Source: Candidatus Benthicola azotiphorus
GTDB taxonomy: Bacteria > Gemmatimonadota > Gemmatimonadetes > Palauibacterales > Palauibacteraceae
Direction: 5' to 3'
Length of the DNA stretch: 14,160 nt
Assembly (NCBI GenBank): GCA_947581745.1
Contig: CANPVW010000268.1
Coordinates: forward strand, 1 to 14,160
Below are positions 1 to 6,863 of the stretch, one piece after another; the stretch's first letter is position 1; the number at the start of each line of letters is the position of its first letter. The position numbers and the translations under genes are program-made. Under the pieces are notes generated by a model. The model saw only the letters and a list, made by a program, of their open reading frames with translations, ran no database searches and was not told the DNA's origin.

Positions 1-855
1 TTCGAGCTTACGGCCGACTACAAGCTCATCCTTCCGCTCATGGCGGCGTGCATCGTCTCCACCCTCATCACGACGCGGTTCCGGAAGGGATCGATCTACA
101 CCACGAAGCTGCTGCGAAGGGGCCTGGACATCCACCGCGGTCAGGAGCTCAACCTTCTCAAGTCGCTGCGGGTGGCGGACGTGATGAGCGAGGACGTGGC
201 CACGGTGAGCGAGAACGAGTCCCTCGGGGCCCTCCTCCAGGCCCTTTCCGGAACGCGTCAGAACATGATGTACGTGGTCGACGGTGAGGGCCGTCTCATC
301 GGAGCGATCGACCCGCCCGAGCTCCGGGACGCCGCGTCGCACGCTCCGCTTCTTTCCGAGCTGCTGGTGGCCCGCGAGCTGGCGGTGGACGACACGCCGA
401 CCGCGGCCCCGGATCAGAACCTCGACGTGGTGAGTCGGCTGTTCAAGGGCCGGAGCGTGTCGGAGCTGCCGGTGGTCGACGAGGATGGAGTCCTGCTCGG
501 AGTGATCTCCCGAGGCCACTTGATCGAGGCTTACAACCAGGAGCTGCTCAAGCGGGACATGGTCGCGGGAATCGCGGGCGACATTGCGGCTTCGGCCAAG
601 GAAGAGATCACGGTCGGTAAGGACTACCGGCTGGCCGAGCTCGACGCGCCCGGCTCGTTCCTCGGACGCAGCATCGGTGAGCTCGAGATCCGCCAGCGTT
701 ACTCGGTGGAGGTGCTGCTGCTGCGCCGGAGGAGCGGCACGGCCGCCGATGCGACCGTGGAGCTCGTGCCGAGCATCGATACCGTGATCCAGAGGGGTGA
801 CCGCATCGTCGTGCTGGGAACGAGCAGCGCGCTCAATCGCCTGCGTTCGCTCTGA
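1..855 (+). CDS. CLC-family chloride channel, C-terminal part (5' truncated by window edge)
   Basis: The reading frame is open from base 1, so this is the last 284 residues of a longer gene. The first ~20 residues (FELTADYKLILPLMAACIV) match the style of the last membrane helix of CLC chloride channels and Cl-/H+ antiporters, followed by the basic linker with SIYTTKLLRRG. Two CBS domains follow at about residues 57-108 (VADVMSEDVATV) and 118-180 (DDTPTAAPDQNL, then SELPVVDEDGVLLGVISR). The last ~85 residues (LAELDAPGSFLGRSIGELEI to GDRIVVLG) look like a TrkA-C/RCK-C ligand-binding domain. CBS pairs usually bind adenine nucleotides and gate transport in this family, so a regulated inner-membrane anion channel or exchanger is likely. 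Selectivity cannot be judged because the pore region lies outside the window. The stop TGA sits inside a hairpin. The gene converges on gyrB. Confidence 0.88.
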   Translation, partial: FELTADYKLILPLMAACIVSTLITTRFRKGSIYTTKLLRRGLDIHRGQELNLLKSLRVADVMSEDVATVSENESLGALLQALSGTRQNMMYVVDGEGRLIGAIDPPELRDAASHAPLLSELLVARELAVDDTPTAAPDQNLDVVSRLFKGRSVSELPVVDEDGVLLGVISRGHLIEAYNQELLKRDMVAGIAGDIAASAKEEITVGKDYRLAELDAPGSFLGRSIGELEIRQRYSVEVLLLRRRSGTAADATVELVPSIDTVIQRGDRIVVLGTSSALNRLRSL

Positions 856-876
856 GGGCTGTCGCTCGCCCTCAGA
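851..876 (+). terminator. Hairpin containing the stop codon of the channel gene
   Basis: Arms at 851-859 (TCTGAGGGC) and 868-876 (GCCCTCAGA) pair perfectly over 9 bp around an 8-base loop. The TGA stop (853-855) lies in the left arm. No T-run follows, so this is not a classic intrinsic terminator. It may stop transcription weakly in either direction or protect the mRNA 3' end. Confidence 0.5.
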
Positions 877-881
877 CCTCG

Positions 882-992
882 AGGTGGCTCCTCGCTGCGC
901 TCCGAATCCTCGACGTCAAGGTGGATCCTCGCTGCGCTCGGAATCCTGGATGTCCAGGTGGGTCCTCGCTGCGCTCGGAATCCTGGACGTCT
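882..992. repeat. Three tandem 37-bp repeats with palindromic spacers
   Basis: Units begin at 882, 919 and 956, an exact 37-base period. Each unit has a conserved part whose minus-strand core is TCCGAGCGCAGCGAGGA (one base differs in the copy at 882-918). Between the conserved parts lie ~14-base segments that are palindromes: CCTGGACATCCAGG is a perfect inverted repeat, and CCTTGACGTCGAGG is one if a G-T pair is allowed. The array fills nearly the whole gap between two convergent genes. Similar GC-rich interspersed motifs occur in other bacterial genomes, but I cannot name a family. It is too short and regular to be a gene, and too short in period to be CRISPR. Confidence 0.85.
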
Positions 993-1017
993 GAGCCTGG
1001 CGGCTCAGACGTCCAGG
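982..1017 (-). terminator. 16-bp perfect stem at the 3' end of gyrB
   Basis: CCTGGACGTCTGAGCC (982-997) and its exact complement (1002-1017) form a 16-bp stem with a 4-base loop (998-1001). On the minus strand, the upstream arm is made of the last gyrB codons (Leu-Asp-Val-stop) plus two bases. No clear T-run follows, because the 37-bp repeats begin at once. The stem is long enough to act as a transcription end or as a 3' mRNA stabiliser, and it would also form in the opposite direction. Confidence 0.6.
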
Positions 1018-2954
1018 TTGCGGACGAACTTCGCGTTTTCCTCGATGAATCGCCGCCTCGGCTCCACGTCGTCCCCCATCAGCCGTTCGAACAGGAGCGA
1101 TGCCTCGGTCGCCTCGTCGATCGTGACCTGCAGGAGGGTCCGGTGCTCGGGGTTCATCGTGGTCTCCCACAGCTGCTCGGGATTCATCTCGCCGAGCCCC
1201 TTGTAGCGCTGGATGTTCACCGAGCTCGATCCCTTGCCGTTCGAGAACTCCTTGACGGCCCGGGCGCGCTCGTCCTCCGTGTAGCAATAGAGTTCCTTCC
1301 GACCCCTGTACACCCGGTACAGAGGCGGCTGGGCGATGTACACGTAGCCGGCCTCGATCAACTCCTGCATCTGGCGGAAGAAGAAGGTGAGGAGCAGCGT
1401 CCGGATGTGCGCTCCGTCCACGTCGGCGTCGGTCATGATGACGATCTTGTGATACCGTGCCGAGTCCAGCGTGAACTCCTCGCCGATTCCGGATCCGATC
1501 GCCGTGATGATCGCACGGATCTCGTCGTTCGACAGGATCTTGTCGATCCTCGCCCGCTCCACGTTCAGGATCTTCCCCTTGAGCGGCAGGATCGCCTGGA
1601 ATTCCCGGTCGCGGCCCTGCTTCGCCGACCCACCGGCGCTGTCACCCTCCACCAGGTACAGCTCGGACAGCGACGCGTTGCGGCTCGAGCAGTCGGCCAG
1701 CTTTCCCGGGAGGATCCCGGTCTCGAGGGCCGACTTCTTCCTCGTCAGGTCACGAGCCTTGCGCGCCGCCTCCCTCGCCCTCGCCGCCTGGACCGCCTTC
1801 TCGATGATCCGCCGCGCAGACGACGGGTTCTCGTCGAGCCACGTGCCGAGCTTGTCGTTCACCAGGCTCTCGACGATTCCACGCACCTCGCTGTTGCCGA
1901 GCTTCGTCTTGGTCTGCCCTTCGAACTGGGGCTCCAGCACCTTCACGGACAGCACGGCCACGAGGCCCTCGCGTACGTCGTCGCCCGAAAGGCTCGGTTC
2001 GCCCTTCTTCGCGTTCTTGCTGCCGTACGCGTTGATCGTTCGGGTCATCGCGGCCTTGAAGCCGGACAGGTGCGTCCCGCCTTCGTGCGTGTTGATGTTG
2101 TTCACGAACGTGAACGTGTCCTCGTTGTACCCGTCGGTATACTGCATGGCGAGCTCGATCTCGGTCCCTTCCTGCGAGCCCTTGAGGAAGATGATCTCCT
2201 CGTGCAACGGCGTCTTGCTCCCCCGGAGGTACTCCACGTACTGGACGATCCCGCCCTCGAAGTGGAATCGCTCCTCGCGCGCCTCGGCGCCATCCCCCGT
2301 TCGCTCGTCGCGCAGGGAAATGCCGACCCCGGCGTTCAGGTACGCGAGCTCGCGGAGGCGGTTCGCCAGGGTGTCCCAGTTGTAGTGGAGCTCGGTGAAG
2401 ATCTCGTGGTCCGGCTTGAAGTGCACCGTCGTGCCGGACTCCTTCGTCTTACCGCCCTGGACGAGTGCTCCGTCCGGCACGCCGCGCTGGAAGCTCTGAG
2501 TCCACACGTGGCCATCCCGCTTCACCTCGACGCTGAGCTTCTCGGACAGGGCGTTGACGACGGAGACCCCGACGCCGTGCAGGCCTCCGCTGACCTTGTA
2601 GGACTCCTTGTCGAACTTCCCGCCCGCGTGCAGCCGCGTGAGCGCCAGCTCGACCCCCGGCACCTTCTCGGTCGGATGAATGTCCACGGGAATCCCGCGG
2701 CCGTCGTCCGACACCGTGATCGAATCGTCGTCGTGGATCACCACGTCGATACCGGAACAGAAGCCGGCCATCGCCTCGTCGATCGAGTTGTCCACGACCT
2801 CGTAGACCAGGTGGTGCAGTCCGCGGGCCGACGTGGACCCGATGTACATGCCGGGCCTCTTCCGCACCGCATCCAGACCCTTGAGGACCTGGATCTGGCG
2901 AGACGTGTAACCGTCTCCCTTCCCCTTCCCTGCGCTTCCCTTAGCCTTGGCCAT
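1005..2954 (-). CDS. gyrB: DNA gyrase subunit B
   Basis: This is the ATPase and TOPRIM subunit of the A2B2 gyrase, which introduces negative supercoils. The protein has 649 residues and lacks the ~170-residue insert of enterobacterial GyrB. GHKL ATPase motifs are visible: YEVVDNSIDEA (catalytic Glu52, Mg-binding Asn56), DDGRGIP at 83-89 and GGLHGVGVSVVNAL at 123-136. The transducer region carries QTKTKLGNSEV near 347-357. TOPRIM has EGDSAGG (Glu436) and DADVDG (Asp509, Asp511), then the RYKGLGEM motif at 583-590. The ATG at 2954 has GGAGG six bases upstream and overlaps the end of dciA by 14 bases, so the two are probably translationally coupled. A ParE identity is possible from sequence alone. 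The recF-dciA-gyrB order and the full RYKGLGEMNPEQLWETTM tail favour GyrB. Confidence 0.96.
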   Translation of the reverse strand: MAKAKGSAGKGKGDGYTSRQIQVLKGLDAVRKRPGMYIGSTSARGLHHLVYEVVDNSIDEAMAGFCSGIDVVIHDDDSITVSDDGRGIPVDIHPTEKVPGVELALTRLHAGGKFDKESYKVSGGLHGVGVSVVNALSEKLSVEVKRDGHVWTQSFQRGVPDGALVQGGKTKESGTTVHFKPDHEIFTELHYNWDTLANRLRELAYLNAGVGISLRDERTGDGAEAREERFHFEGGIVQYVEYLRGSKTPLHEEIIFLKGSQEGTEIELAMQYTDGYNEDTFTFVNNINTHEGGTHLSGFKAAMTRTINAYGSKNAKKGEPSLSGDDVREGLVAVLSVKVLEPQFEGQTKTKLGNSEVRGIVESLVNDKLGTWLDENPSSARRIIEKAVQAARAREAARKARDLTRKKSALETGILPGKLADCSSRNASLSELYLVEGDSAGGSAKQGRDREFQAILPLKGKILNVERARIDKILSNDEIRAIITAIGSGIGEEFTLDSARYHKIVIMTDADVDGAHIRTLLLTFFFRQMQELIEAGYVYIAQPPLYRVYRGRKELYCYTEDERARAVKEFSNGKGSSSVNIQRYKGLGEMNPEQLWETTMNPEHRTLLQVTIDEATEASLLFERLMGDDVEPRRRFIEENAKFVRNLDV

Positions 2955-3339
2955 CCCGTTCCTCCGAGTACCTTCCGTCCGCCTGCACGAACACGATTCT
3001 CTCTATCCGTCCCTGTCGCTTGCCGGCGTTCAGCTTCCGCATCAGCTGCGGCCGCATCATCGACAGCTCCATGCGCCAGGACGAGCTTTCGACCTCAACG
3101 AACAGCGTCTCTCCCTGCACTCGAACCGGCCGGGCGACGCGCGCGATGTGCGAGCCCACCAGGTCTTCCCAGTCCGATACGACCGAGGCGCGTTCGACCT
3201 TCTCGGCGATCCCGAGCCGGTCGAACATCGTACCGATCAGCCCTCCGACCTTCTCGGGCGGCGCCTTCCGGTTCTTCGTAGCGTCCGTCGTTCTTCGCCA
3301 CCACGCCCGACGCGGCTTTCCGCCCGGCGACTCACCCAT
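2941..3339 (-). CDS. dciA: DUF721/DciA-family protein, predicted DnaB helicase loader
   Basis: The protein has 132 residues. After a basic, probably flexible N-terminus (1-30), it holds the DUF721 pattern: DWEDLVGSHIARVARP at 56-71, then GETLFVEVESSSWRMEL at 76-92 and LMRKLN near 99-104. Trp57 and Trp89 sit where the family usually has them. DciA is the ancestral bacterial loader of the replicative helicase DnaB, working in the cytoplasm at replication start. The gene lies between recF and gyrB, a common position for DUF721 genes in many phyla. Its ATG overlaps the recF stop by 8 bases and its end overlaps the gyrB start by 14 bases, so all three are likely one message. There is no strong ribosome binding site of its own, which fits coupling to recF. 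Loader activity is inferred from the family. Confidence 0.88.
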   Translation of the reverse strand: MGESPGGKPRRAWWRRTTDATKNRKAPPEKVGGLIGTMFDRLGIAEKVERASVVSDWEDLVGSHIARVARPVRVQGETLFVEVESSSWRMELSMMRPQLMRKLNAGKRQGRIERIVFVQADGRYSEERDGQG

Positions 3340-4567
3340 CGGTGAATACCACGCCTTCCCGGATCCGCCACCGGGCCAGGCCGCCGCCCCGGAGCTCCAC
3401 GTCCGACGGTTTCGGTGCCGTCAGCAACACCTGTCCCGACCGTCCCTCGTCCAGCAGACGCACCACTCGCGCCGCCCGGTCCCGGTCCAGCTCGGCGAAC
3501 ACGTCGTCGAGCAGGTAAATCGGGTCCCGGCCCAGCTTGTCTCGCAGCGTGTCGGCCTCCACGAGGCGAAGGGCGATCGCCGCCGTCCGCTGCTGCCCGC
3601 CGGAGCCGTAGGCCCTCAGGTCCCGCTCCTCGCCACTGTCCTCCACGACGGCCCGGATCGCCAGGTCGTCGCGGTGCGGCCCGGCCTGTGTCGATCCGCG
3701 CCGCCGGTCCCGCTCCCGATTCTCGCTCACGGCGCGCCGCAGCTCGTCCTTCCACGCAGCGACGCGGTCTTCCGTTCCGTATCCCGCGCGATTCTCCGCG
3801 ACCCCGCCTCCCACGGCGGGCTCACGGGAGTCGGCCTTGCCACCCAGGGCCGGCTCGTACGCCAGTCTGCCGGTCCAGCCGTCCGCGATCTCCTCGTGAT
3901 ACCTGGCGAACGCAGCGGCGCTCGATTCGATCCACGCCTCGCGCTCCGCCATCACCCGCGCGCCCGGCTCGACGAGCCCTTCCGTCCACACCTCCACCAT
4001 CCCGGTGGCGCCCTGACGGAGAGCCTCGTTTCGTTGTGCGAGAACCGCCCGATAGCGCTGCAGTGACGCCAGGTAGCCCGGTGCGACGAGCGACAGGAGG
4101 ATGTCGAGGAACCGGCGGCGCCTCCCGGGCGAACCGCACACCAGATCCGCGTCCTCCAGGCTGAGAACGACCGCCCCGAGCGTCCCCAGGGCATCTCCGA
4201 TGCGCTCCTTCTCCGCCCCGTCCAGCTCCACCTTCTTCCGCCGCCCCGTCTTCTGATAGGCAGCGGCCAGCGCGTCTCTGGACTCCCCCGTTCGGACAGT
4301 ACCTTCGACCCGGAACACATCCTCGCCGAACCGCACGAGCTCGGCGTCCCGGGCTCCCCTGAACGAGCGGAAGATCTCGAGATAGTAGATCGCCTCGAGG
4401 AGGTTGGTCTTTCCCGAACCGTTGGGTCCGATGATCATCGCACCGGCCTCGGGGAGCTCCAGTTGGAGGTCGCCGAAGTTCCGGTAGTTTCGGGCTACCA
4501 GGCGCTCGAGGGAGGCCGATCGGGCCTGCCCCGTCGCCTCGATCGGGGCGCTGGCAGAGCTTGGCAT
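3332..4567 (-). CDS. recF: DNA replication and repair protein RecF
   Basis: RecF is an SMC/Rad50-like ATPase that, with RecO and RecR, helps load RecA at gapped DNA behind stalled forks. The 411-residue product shows Walker A GPNGSGKT at 47-54, the FRSFRG motif at 66-71, the GPHRDDL motif at 296-302, the ABC signature GSGGQQR at 321-327, and Walker B IYLLDD at 350-355 followed by VFAELD. Length is slightly above the usual 360-380, through a 20-residue N-terminal extension and an acidic/glycine-rich insert around 240-270. The ATG at 4567 lacks a clear ribosome binding site and sits just downstream of a possible promoter. The conserved core begins at about residue 20, so a later start cannot be excluded. 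dnaN is not upstream. A thioesterase gene is. Confidence 0.94.
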   Translation of the reverse strand: MPSSASAPIEATGQARSASLERLVARNYRNFGDLQLELPEAGAMIIGPNGSGKTNLLEAIYYLEIFRSFRGARDAELVRFGEDVFRVEGTVRTGESRDALAAAYQKTGRRKKVELDGAEKERIGDALGTLGAVVLSLEDADLVCGSPGRRRRFLDILLSLVAPGYLASLQRYRAVLAQRNEALRQGATGMVEVWTEGLVEPGARVMAEREAWIESSAAAFARYHEEIADGWTGRLAYEPALGGKADSREPAVGGGVAENRAGYGTEDRVAAWKDELRRAVSENRERDRRRGSTQAGPHRDDLAIRAVVEDSGEERDLRAYGSGGQQRTAAIALRLVEADTLRDKLGRDPIYLLDDVFAELDRDRAARVVRLLDEGRSGQVLLTAPKPSDVELRGGGLARWRIREGVVFTDG

Positions 4568-4570
4568 ATA

Positions 4571-4607
4571 TCAACTGAAAATACCCCGAAACACCCATTC
4601 GCCGCAA
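4571..4607 (-). promoter_or_regulatory. Possible sigma70-type promoter for recF-dciA-gyrB
   Basis: On the minus strand, TTGCGG (4607-4602) and TATTTT (4583-4578) are separated by 18 bases and match the -35 and -10 consensus in part (3 and 4 of 6 positions). Transcription would begin near 4571-4572, only a few bases before the recF ATG, giving an almost leaderless message. This would explain the lack of a ribosome binding site. The segment is AT-rich compared with its surroundings. The match is modest. Confidence 0.3.
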
Positions 4608-4670
4608 CGGCTCGGAGCGCTTGAAAACGTTGATCTTACGGGGATGAACAGCATTCCTGCGAGGATTCGA

Positions 4671-4693
4671 GCCGGCCCGCGGACGGGCCCGGC
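4671..4693 (-). terminator. GC-rich hairpin downstream of the thioesterase gene
   Basis: GCCGGCCCG (4671-4679) pairs with CGGGCCCGGC (4684-4693) with one bulged base and a 4-base loop. It lies about 30 bases past the thioesterase stop, in the 158-base gap before recF. No T-run follows on the minus strand. It could reduce read-through into recF. Otherwise I see no gene in this gap. Confidence 0.35.
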
Positions 4694-4725
4694 CACCGCG
4701 GTCGCCGGTGCCGGCCCCGGACCGC

Positions 4726-5178
4726 TCAGGAAGCGTCCGATTCCCAGCCCTCGAGAGCCCGAATCGCAGCGGACACCGTGTCCGGAATCGGACACTTGCG
4801 ACGGCGCTCGTAGTCGTAGGACACGACGACCCCGGCACCTTCGGCCGCCACCTCGTCCGACGCCGCCGAGATCACCCGGTATTCCATCGTGAATCGGTCG
4901 TCCTCCAGCTCGACCGCGCGTCCGCCCACGATCGCCGTGTCCGGGTGGAACAGGGGCCGCCGGAATCGGCACCCGGTGGAATGCAGGATCGCACCGATGC
5001 GATCTTCCTCCCAGGAGCGCGCGAAGCCGCATTTCACCAGATACTCGACCCGGGCCGACTCGAAGTAACGGAACAGCACCGTGTTGTTCACGTGCCCGTA
5101 CGCGTCCATCTCCCCCCACTGGACGGGGATTCGGAGGACCACGGGCCAACCGGCGAGCTCCGCCGGAATCCCCGGCAT
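4726..5178 (-). CDS. Hotdog-fold acyl-CoA thioesterase (4HBT/YbgC/FadM-like)
   Basis: The product is about 150 residues, the normal size for a single hotdog domain. Near the N-terminus it carries the family signature, read here as GEMDAYGHVNNTVLFRYFES. The Asp in EMDAYGH is the usual catalytic residue of 4-hydroxybenzoyl-CoA-type thioesterases. The later beta strands (RFRRPLFHPDTAIVGG, then RFTMEYRV) fit the fold. It should hydrolyse an acyl-CoA in the cytoplasm. The chain length or aryl preference cannot be read from sequence. I chose the ATG at 5178 because the upstream small ORF ends in TGATG there. A GTG start one codon earlier (5181) is equally possible. Nearby genes for a thiolase and a hydroxyacyl-CoA dehydrogenase suggest a role in acyl-CoA turnover. 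Confidence 0.87.
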   Translation of the reverse strand: MPGIPAELAGWPVVLRIPVQWGEMDAYGHVNNTVLFRYFESARVEYLVKCGFARSWEEDRIGAILHSTGCRFRRPLFHPDTAIVGGRAVELEDDRFTMEYRVISAASDEVAAEGAGVVVSYDYERRRKCPIPDTVSAAIRALEGWESDAS

Positions 5179-5312
5179 CACGGTGACCCCGAGTCCGGCG
5201 CCAGACGCCGCAGTGCGACCCCGGCGCCGGCGGCGTACAGGCCCGCCACCTGCCAGAGAGAGCGGTTTCGCACTCCTTCGATCAGCCGATCAAGGGGTCG
5301 ATGCGAACTCAA
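5178..5312 (-). CDS. Possible small membrane-associated protein or gene remnant (44 aa)
   Basis: An open frame runs from a TTG at 5312 (or the TTG at 5318) to a TGA that overlaps the thioesterase ATG as TGATG, a typical coupling junction. The translated stretch LDRLIEGVRNRSLWQVAGLY and the following AAGAGVALRRL look protein-like: a basic amphipathic segment, then a short hydrophobic segment of ~15 residues. From recall, this resembles the N-terminal membrane entry of TolB-like/TPR and adenylate-cyclase-type proteins, where a similar basic-then-helix pattern occurs. No good ribosome binding site is seen, and the frame also extends upstream into sodC (to an ATG at 5393). It could be a real small protein, the remnant of a larger gene, or chance. 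Confidence 0.35.
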   Translation of the reverse strand: MSSHRPLDRLIEGVRNRSLWQVAGLYAAGAGVALRRLAPDSGSP

Positions 5313-5340
5313 CGGCAACGGGCCCGGACCGAGGCTCGGA

Positions 5341-5928
5341 TCATGGGCCGGCAACGCCGATGACCCCGCAAGCCACACGGGGGCCGGCGGCACCGGACGG
5401 CTGGCTGGTCAGGTCATCGGCTCCGGCATGGATGATCACCGCGCGTCCGACGATCGAGTGAGGTCCGGCGAGCGCGATCTCCGAATCGACCCGTTCGAAG
5501 TGGGCTGCTCCCGCCGAGTCCGCCGCCAGGTTCCCAAGATCGCCGACGTGTCGGACGGGACTGTCGGGTCCGGCGTGAGGCACGCCCTCGGGGTTGAAAT
5601 GGCCGCCCGCCGCTGCACCATCCGGGGCCGAGCAGTCTCCGTATTCGTGCACGTGAATACCGTGCGGACCGGGCGACAGGCCTTCCAGATCGGCTTCTAC
5701 CCGGATCCCTCCGTCGACGGGCGTGAAGGTCACCCGGCCGCTCGCCGCCTGATCCTCAGTGGGGTGGAGGACCGCCACGGCGCGCGCTGGAGACCGGGAG
5801 TCACCTCCGTCCGGGACGGCCCGGTCATCCATCCGGGGCCCGCAGGCGAGAGCCGTCAACGCCACGATCGAACCGACGATCGGGCTTGCGGGTATCGCGC
5901 GACGCAACCGCTGGTTCATCATTGGCAT
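5341..5928 (-). CDS. sodC: Cu/Zn superoxide dismutase, exported
   Basis: The enzyme converts superoxide to oxygen and hydrogen peroxide outside the cytoplasm. The 195-residue protein begins with a short basic region and a hydrophobic stretch (about 12-28) ending ALAC at 26-29. This may be a weak lipobox with Cys29 as lipid anchor, or an AxA signal peptidase I site. All metal ligands are present: Cu ligands His92, His94, His110 and His167, with Zn ligands His110, His118, His127 and Asp130. The disulfide pair is Cys99 and Cys187. The GGHFNP and HVGDLGN motifs are intact. The gene starts 3 bases after the 3-hydroxyacyl-CoA dehydrogenase stop, so the two are cotranscribed. AGGGG touches the first ATG but is six bases before the ATG at 5922, so the protein may really begin at Met3 or Met4. 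Confidence 0.93.
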   Translation of the reverse strand: MPMMNQRLRRAIPASPIVGSIVALTALACGPRMDDRAVPDGGDSRSPARAVAVLHPTEDQAASGRVTFTPVDGGIRVEADLEGLSPGPHGIHVHEYGDCSAPDGAAAGGHFNPEGVPHAGPDSPVRHVGDLGNLAADSAGAAHFERVDSEIALAGPHSIVGRAVIIHAGADDLTSQPSGAAGPRVACGVIGVAGP

Positions 5929-5931
5929 CCC

Positions 5932-6822
5932 CTACTTCGTGACGAATTTCGACACCACCGGCTCTTCCCCGGAGTAGTCGTAGAATCCCTTGCCCGTCTT
6001 GCGTCCGTGGTAGCCGGCCAGGTACATGCGCTTCAGGAGCGGCGGGGGCGCGAACCGCTTCTCCCGGTACTCTTCGAACATGATCTCGGCGATGAAATAG
6101 AGCGTGTCCAGACCCACGAAGTCGCCGAGGATGAACGGTCCCATCGGATAGCCGCAACCCAGCTTCATTCCCGTATCGATGTCTTCGATCGACCCTATTC
6201 CCTCCTCGTACGCCCGGATCGCGTCCAGCATGTACGGGACGAGGAGACGGTTCACCACGAATCCCGAATTGTCCATGCAGGCGATCGGGACCTTGCCGAG
6301 AGAGCGCGCGAAGGCGAACGCCCTGTCGAAGGTCGCGGATGAGGTCGCCCCGGTGCGGACGACCTCCACCAGCTTCATGACAGGCACCGGGTTGAAGAAG
6401 TGCAGGCCCACGAAGCGATCGGGACGGTTGGTCGAAGCCGCGATCTCCGTGACCGTCAGACTCGAGGTGTTGGAGGCGAAGATCGTACCGTCGGGACACT
6501 GACGGTCCAGGGCCCCGAACAGGTCCTTCTTCACCTCGATGTCCTCCACGATCGCCTCGACGATGATGTCGCAGTCGGTCAGGTCCTCGAGGGACACGGT
6601 TCCCGACAGCCGCTCCAGCGTCGCGTCTCGATCAGCGGCTTCCAGCTTTCCCTTTTCCACCCCACGATCGAGCTGCTTCCGGATCGCCCCGAGACCGGCC
6701 TCCAGGAGGCCGTCGTTCACCTCCCGCACCACGGTGGGGTAGCCGGACGCCGCGCTCACCTGAGCGATGCCGCGACCCATGAGCCCGCAGCCGATAACTC
6801 CGACCTTCCGTATCTCACTCAC
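5932..6822 (-). CDS. 3-hydroxyacyl-CoA (3-hydroxybutyryl-CoA) dehydrogenase
   Basis: The protein has 296 residues, close to the ~285 of single-domain 3-hydroxybutyryl-CoA dehydrogenases. It oxidises L-3-hydroxyacyl-CoA to 3-ketoacyl-CoA with NAD(P), or runs in reverse. The Rossmann motif GCGLMGRG is at 11-18. The catalytic region shows SNTSSL at 117-122, HFFNPVPVMKLVEVV at 141-155 (His141 with the Glu of LVEV) and NSGFVVNRLLVPY at 185-197. The C-terminal domain keeps YPMGPF and GRKTGKGFYDY. The open frame runs far upstream, but GTG at 6822 has AAGGAG six bases before it and matches the family N-terminus, so I chose it. It precedes sodC by 3 bases and follows an unknown membrane protein gene by 41 bases. 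With the thiolase and thioesterase nearby, it probably serves beta-oxidation or short-chain acyl-CoA metabolism. Confidence 0.94.
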   Translation of the reverse strand: MSEIRKVGVIGCGLMGRGIAQVSAASGYPTVVREVNDGLLEAGLGAIRKQLDRGVEKGKLEAADRDATLERLSGTVSLEDLTDCDIIVEAIVEDIEVKKDLFGALDRQCPDGTIFASNTSSLTVTEIAASTNRPDRFVGLHFFNPVPVMKLVEVVRTGATSSATFDRAFAFARSLGKVPIACMDNSGFVVNRLLVPYMLDAIRAYEEGIGSIEDIDTGMKLGCGYPMGPFILGDFVGLDTLYFIAEIMFEEYREKRFAPPPLLKRMYLAGYHGRKTGKGFYDYSGEEPVVSKFVTK

Positions 6823-6828
6823 GCCCAG

Positions 6829-6834
6829 CTCCTT
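6829..6834 (-). promoter_or_regulatory. Ribosome binding site fixing the dehydrogenase start
   Basis: AAGGAG on the minus strand lies six bases before the GTG at 6822. It decides the start, since the frame is open for another ~600 bases upstream and offers no better site. Confidence 0.75.
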
Positions 6835-6863
6835 CGTTTGCGGTTTTCGACGGTGCGCTGCGG

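Noticed and set aside
882..992. A CRISPR array
   Set aside because: The period is 37 bases in total, with a ~23-base unit and ~14-base palindromic spacers. That is too short for repeat plus spacer, and there are no cas genes.
921..3281. A 786-codon open frame on the plus strand opposite gyrB
   Set aside because: It is the antisense shadow of gyrB and dciA. Its translation is Arg-, Val- and Leu-rich without domains, as expected from GC-rich codon bias. It also runs through the repeat array.
4640..4690. A tRNA T-loop-like string (CTCGAATCC) on the minus strand
   Set aside because: The five bases on either side of the loop do not pair, and no acceptor or anticodon stem can be built.
4568..4725. 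A possible replication origin next to recF
   Set aside because: I see no DnaA-box matches or AT-rich unwinding repeats, and dnaA and dnaN are absent here.
4708..6342. A 544-codon plus-strand open frame opposite the thioesterase, sodC and dehydrogenase
   Set aside because: Three well-supported minus-strand genes lie under it, and its translation shows no recognisable motif.
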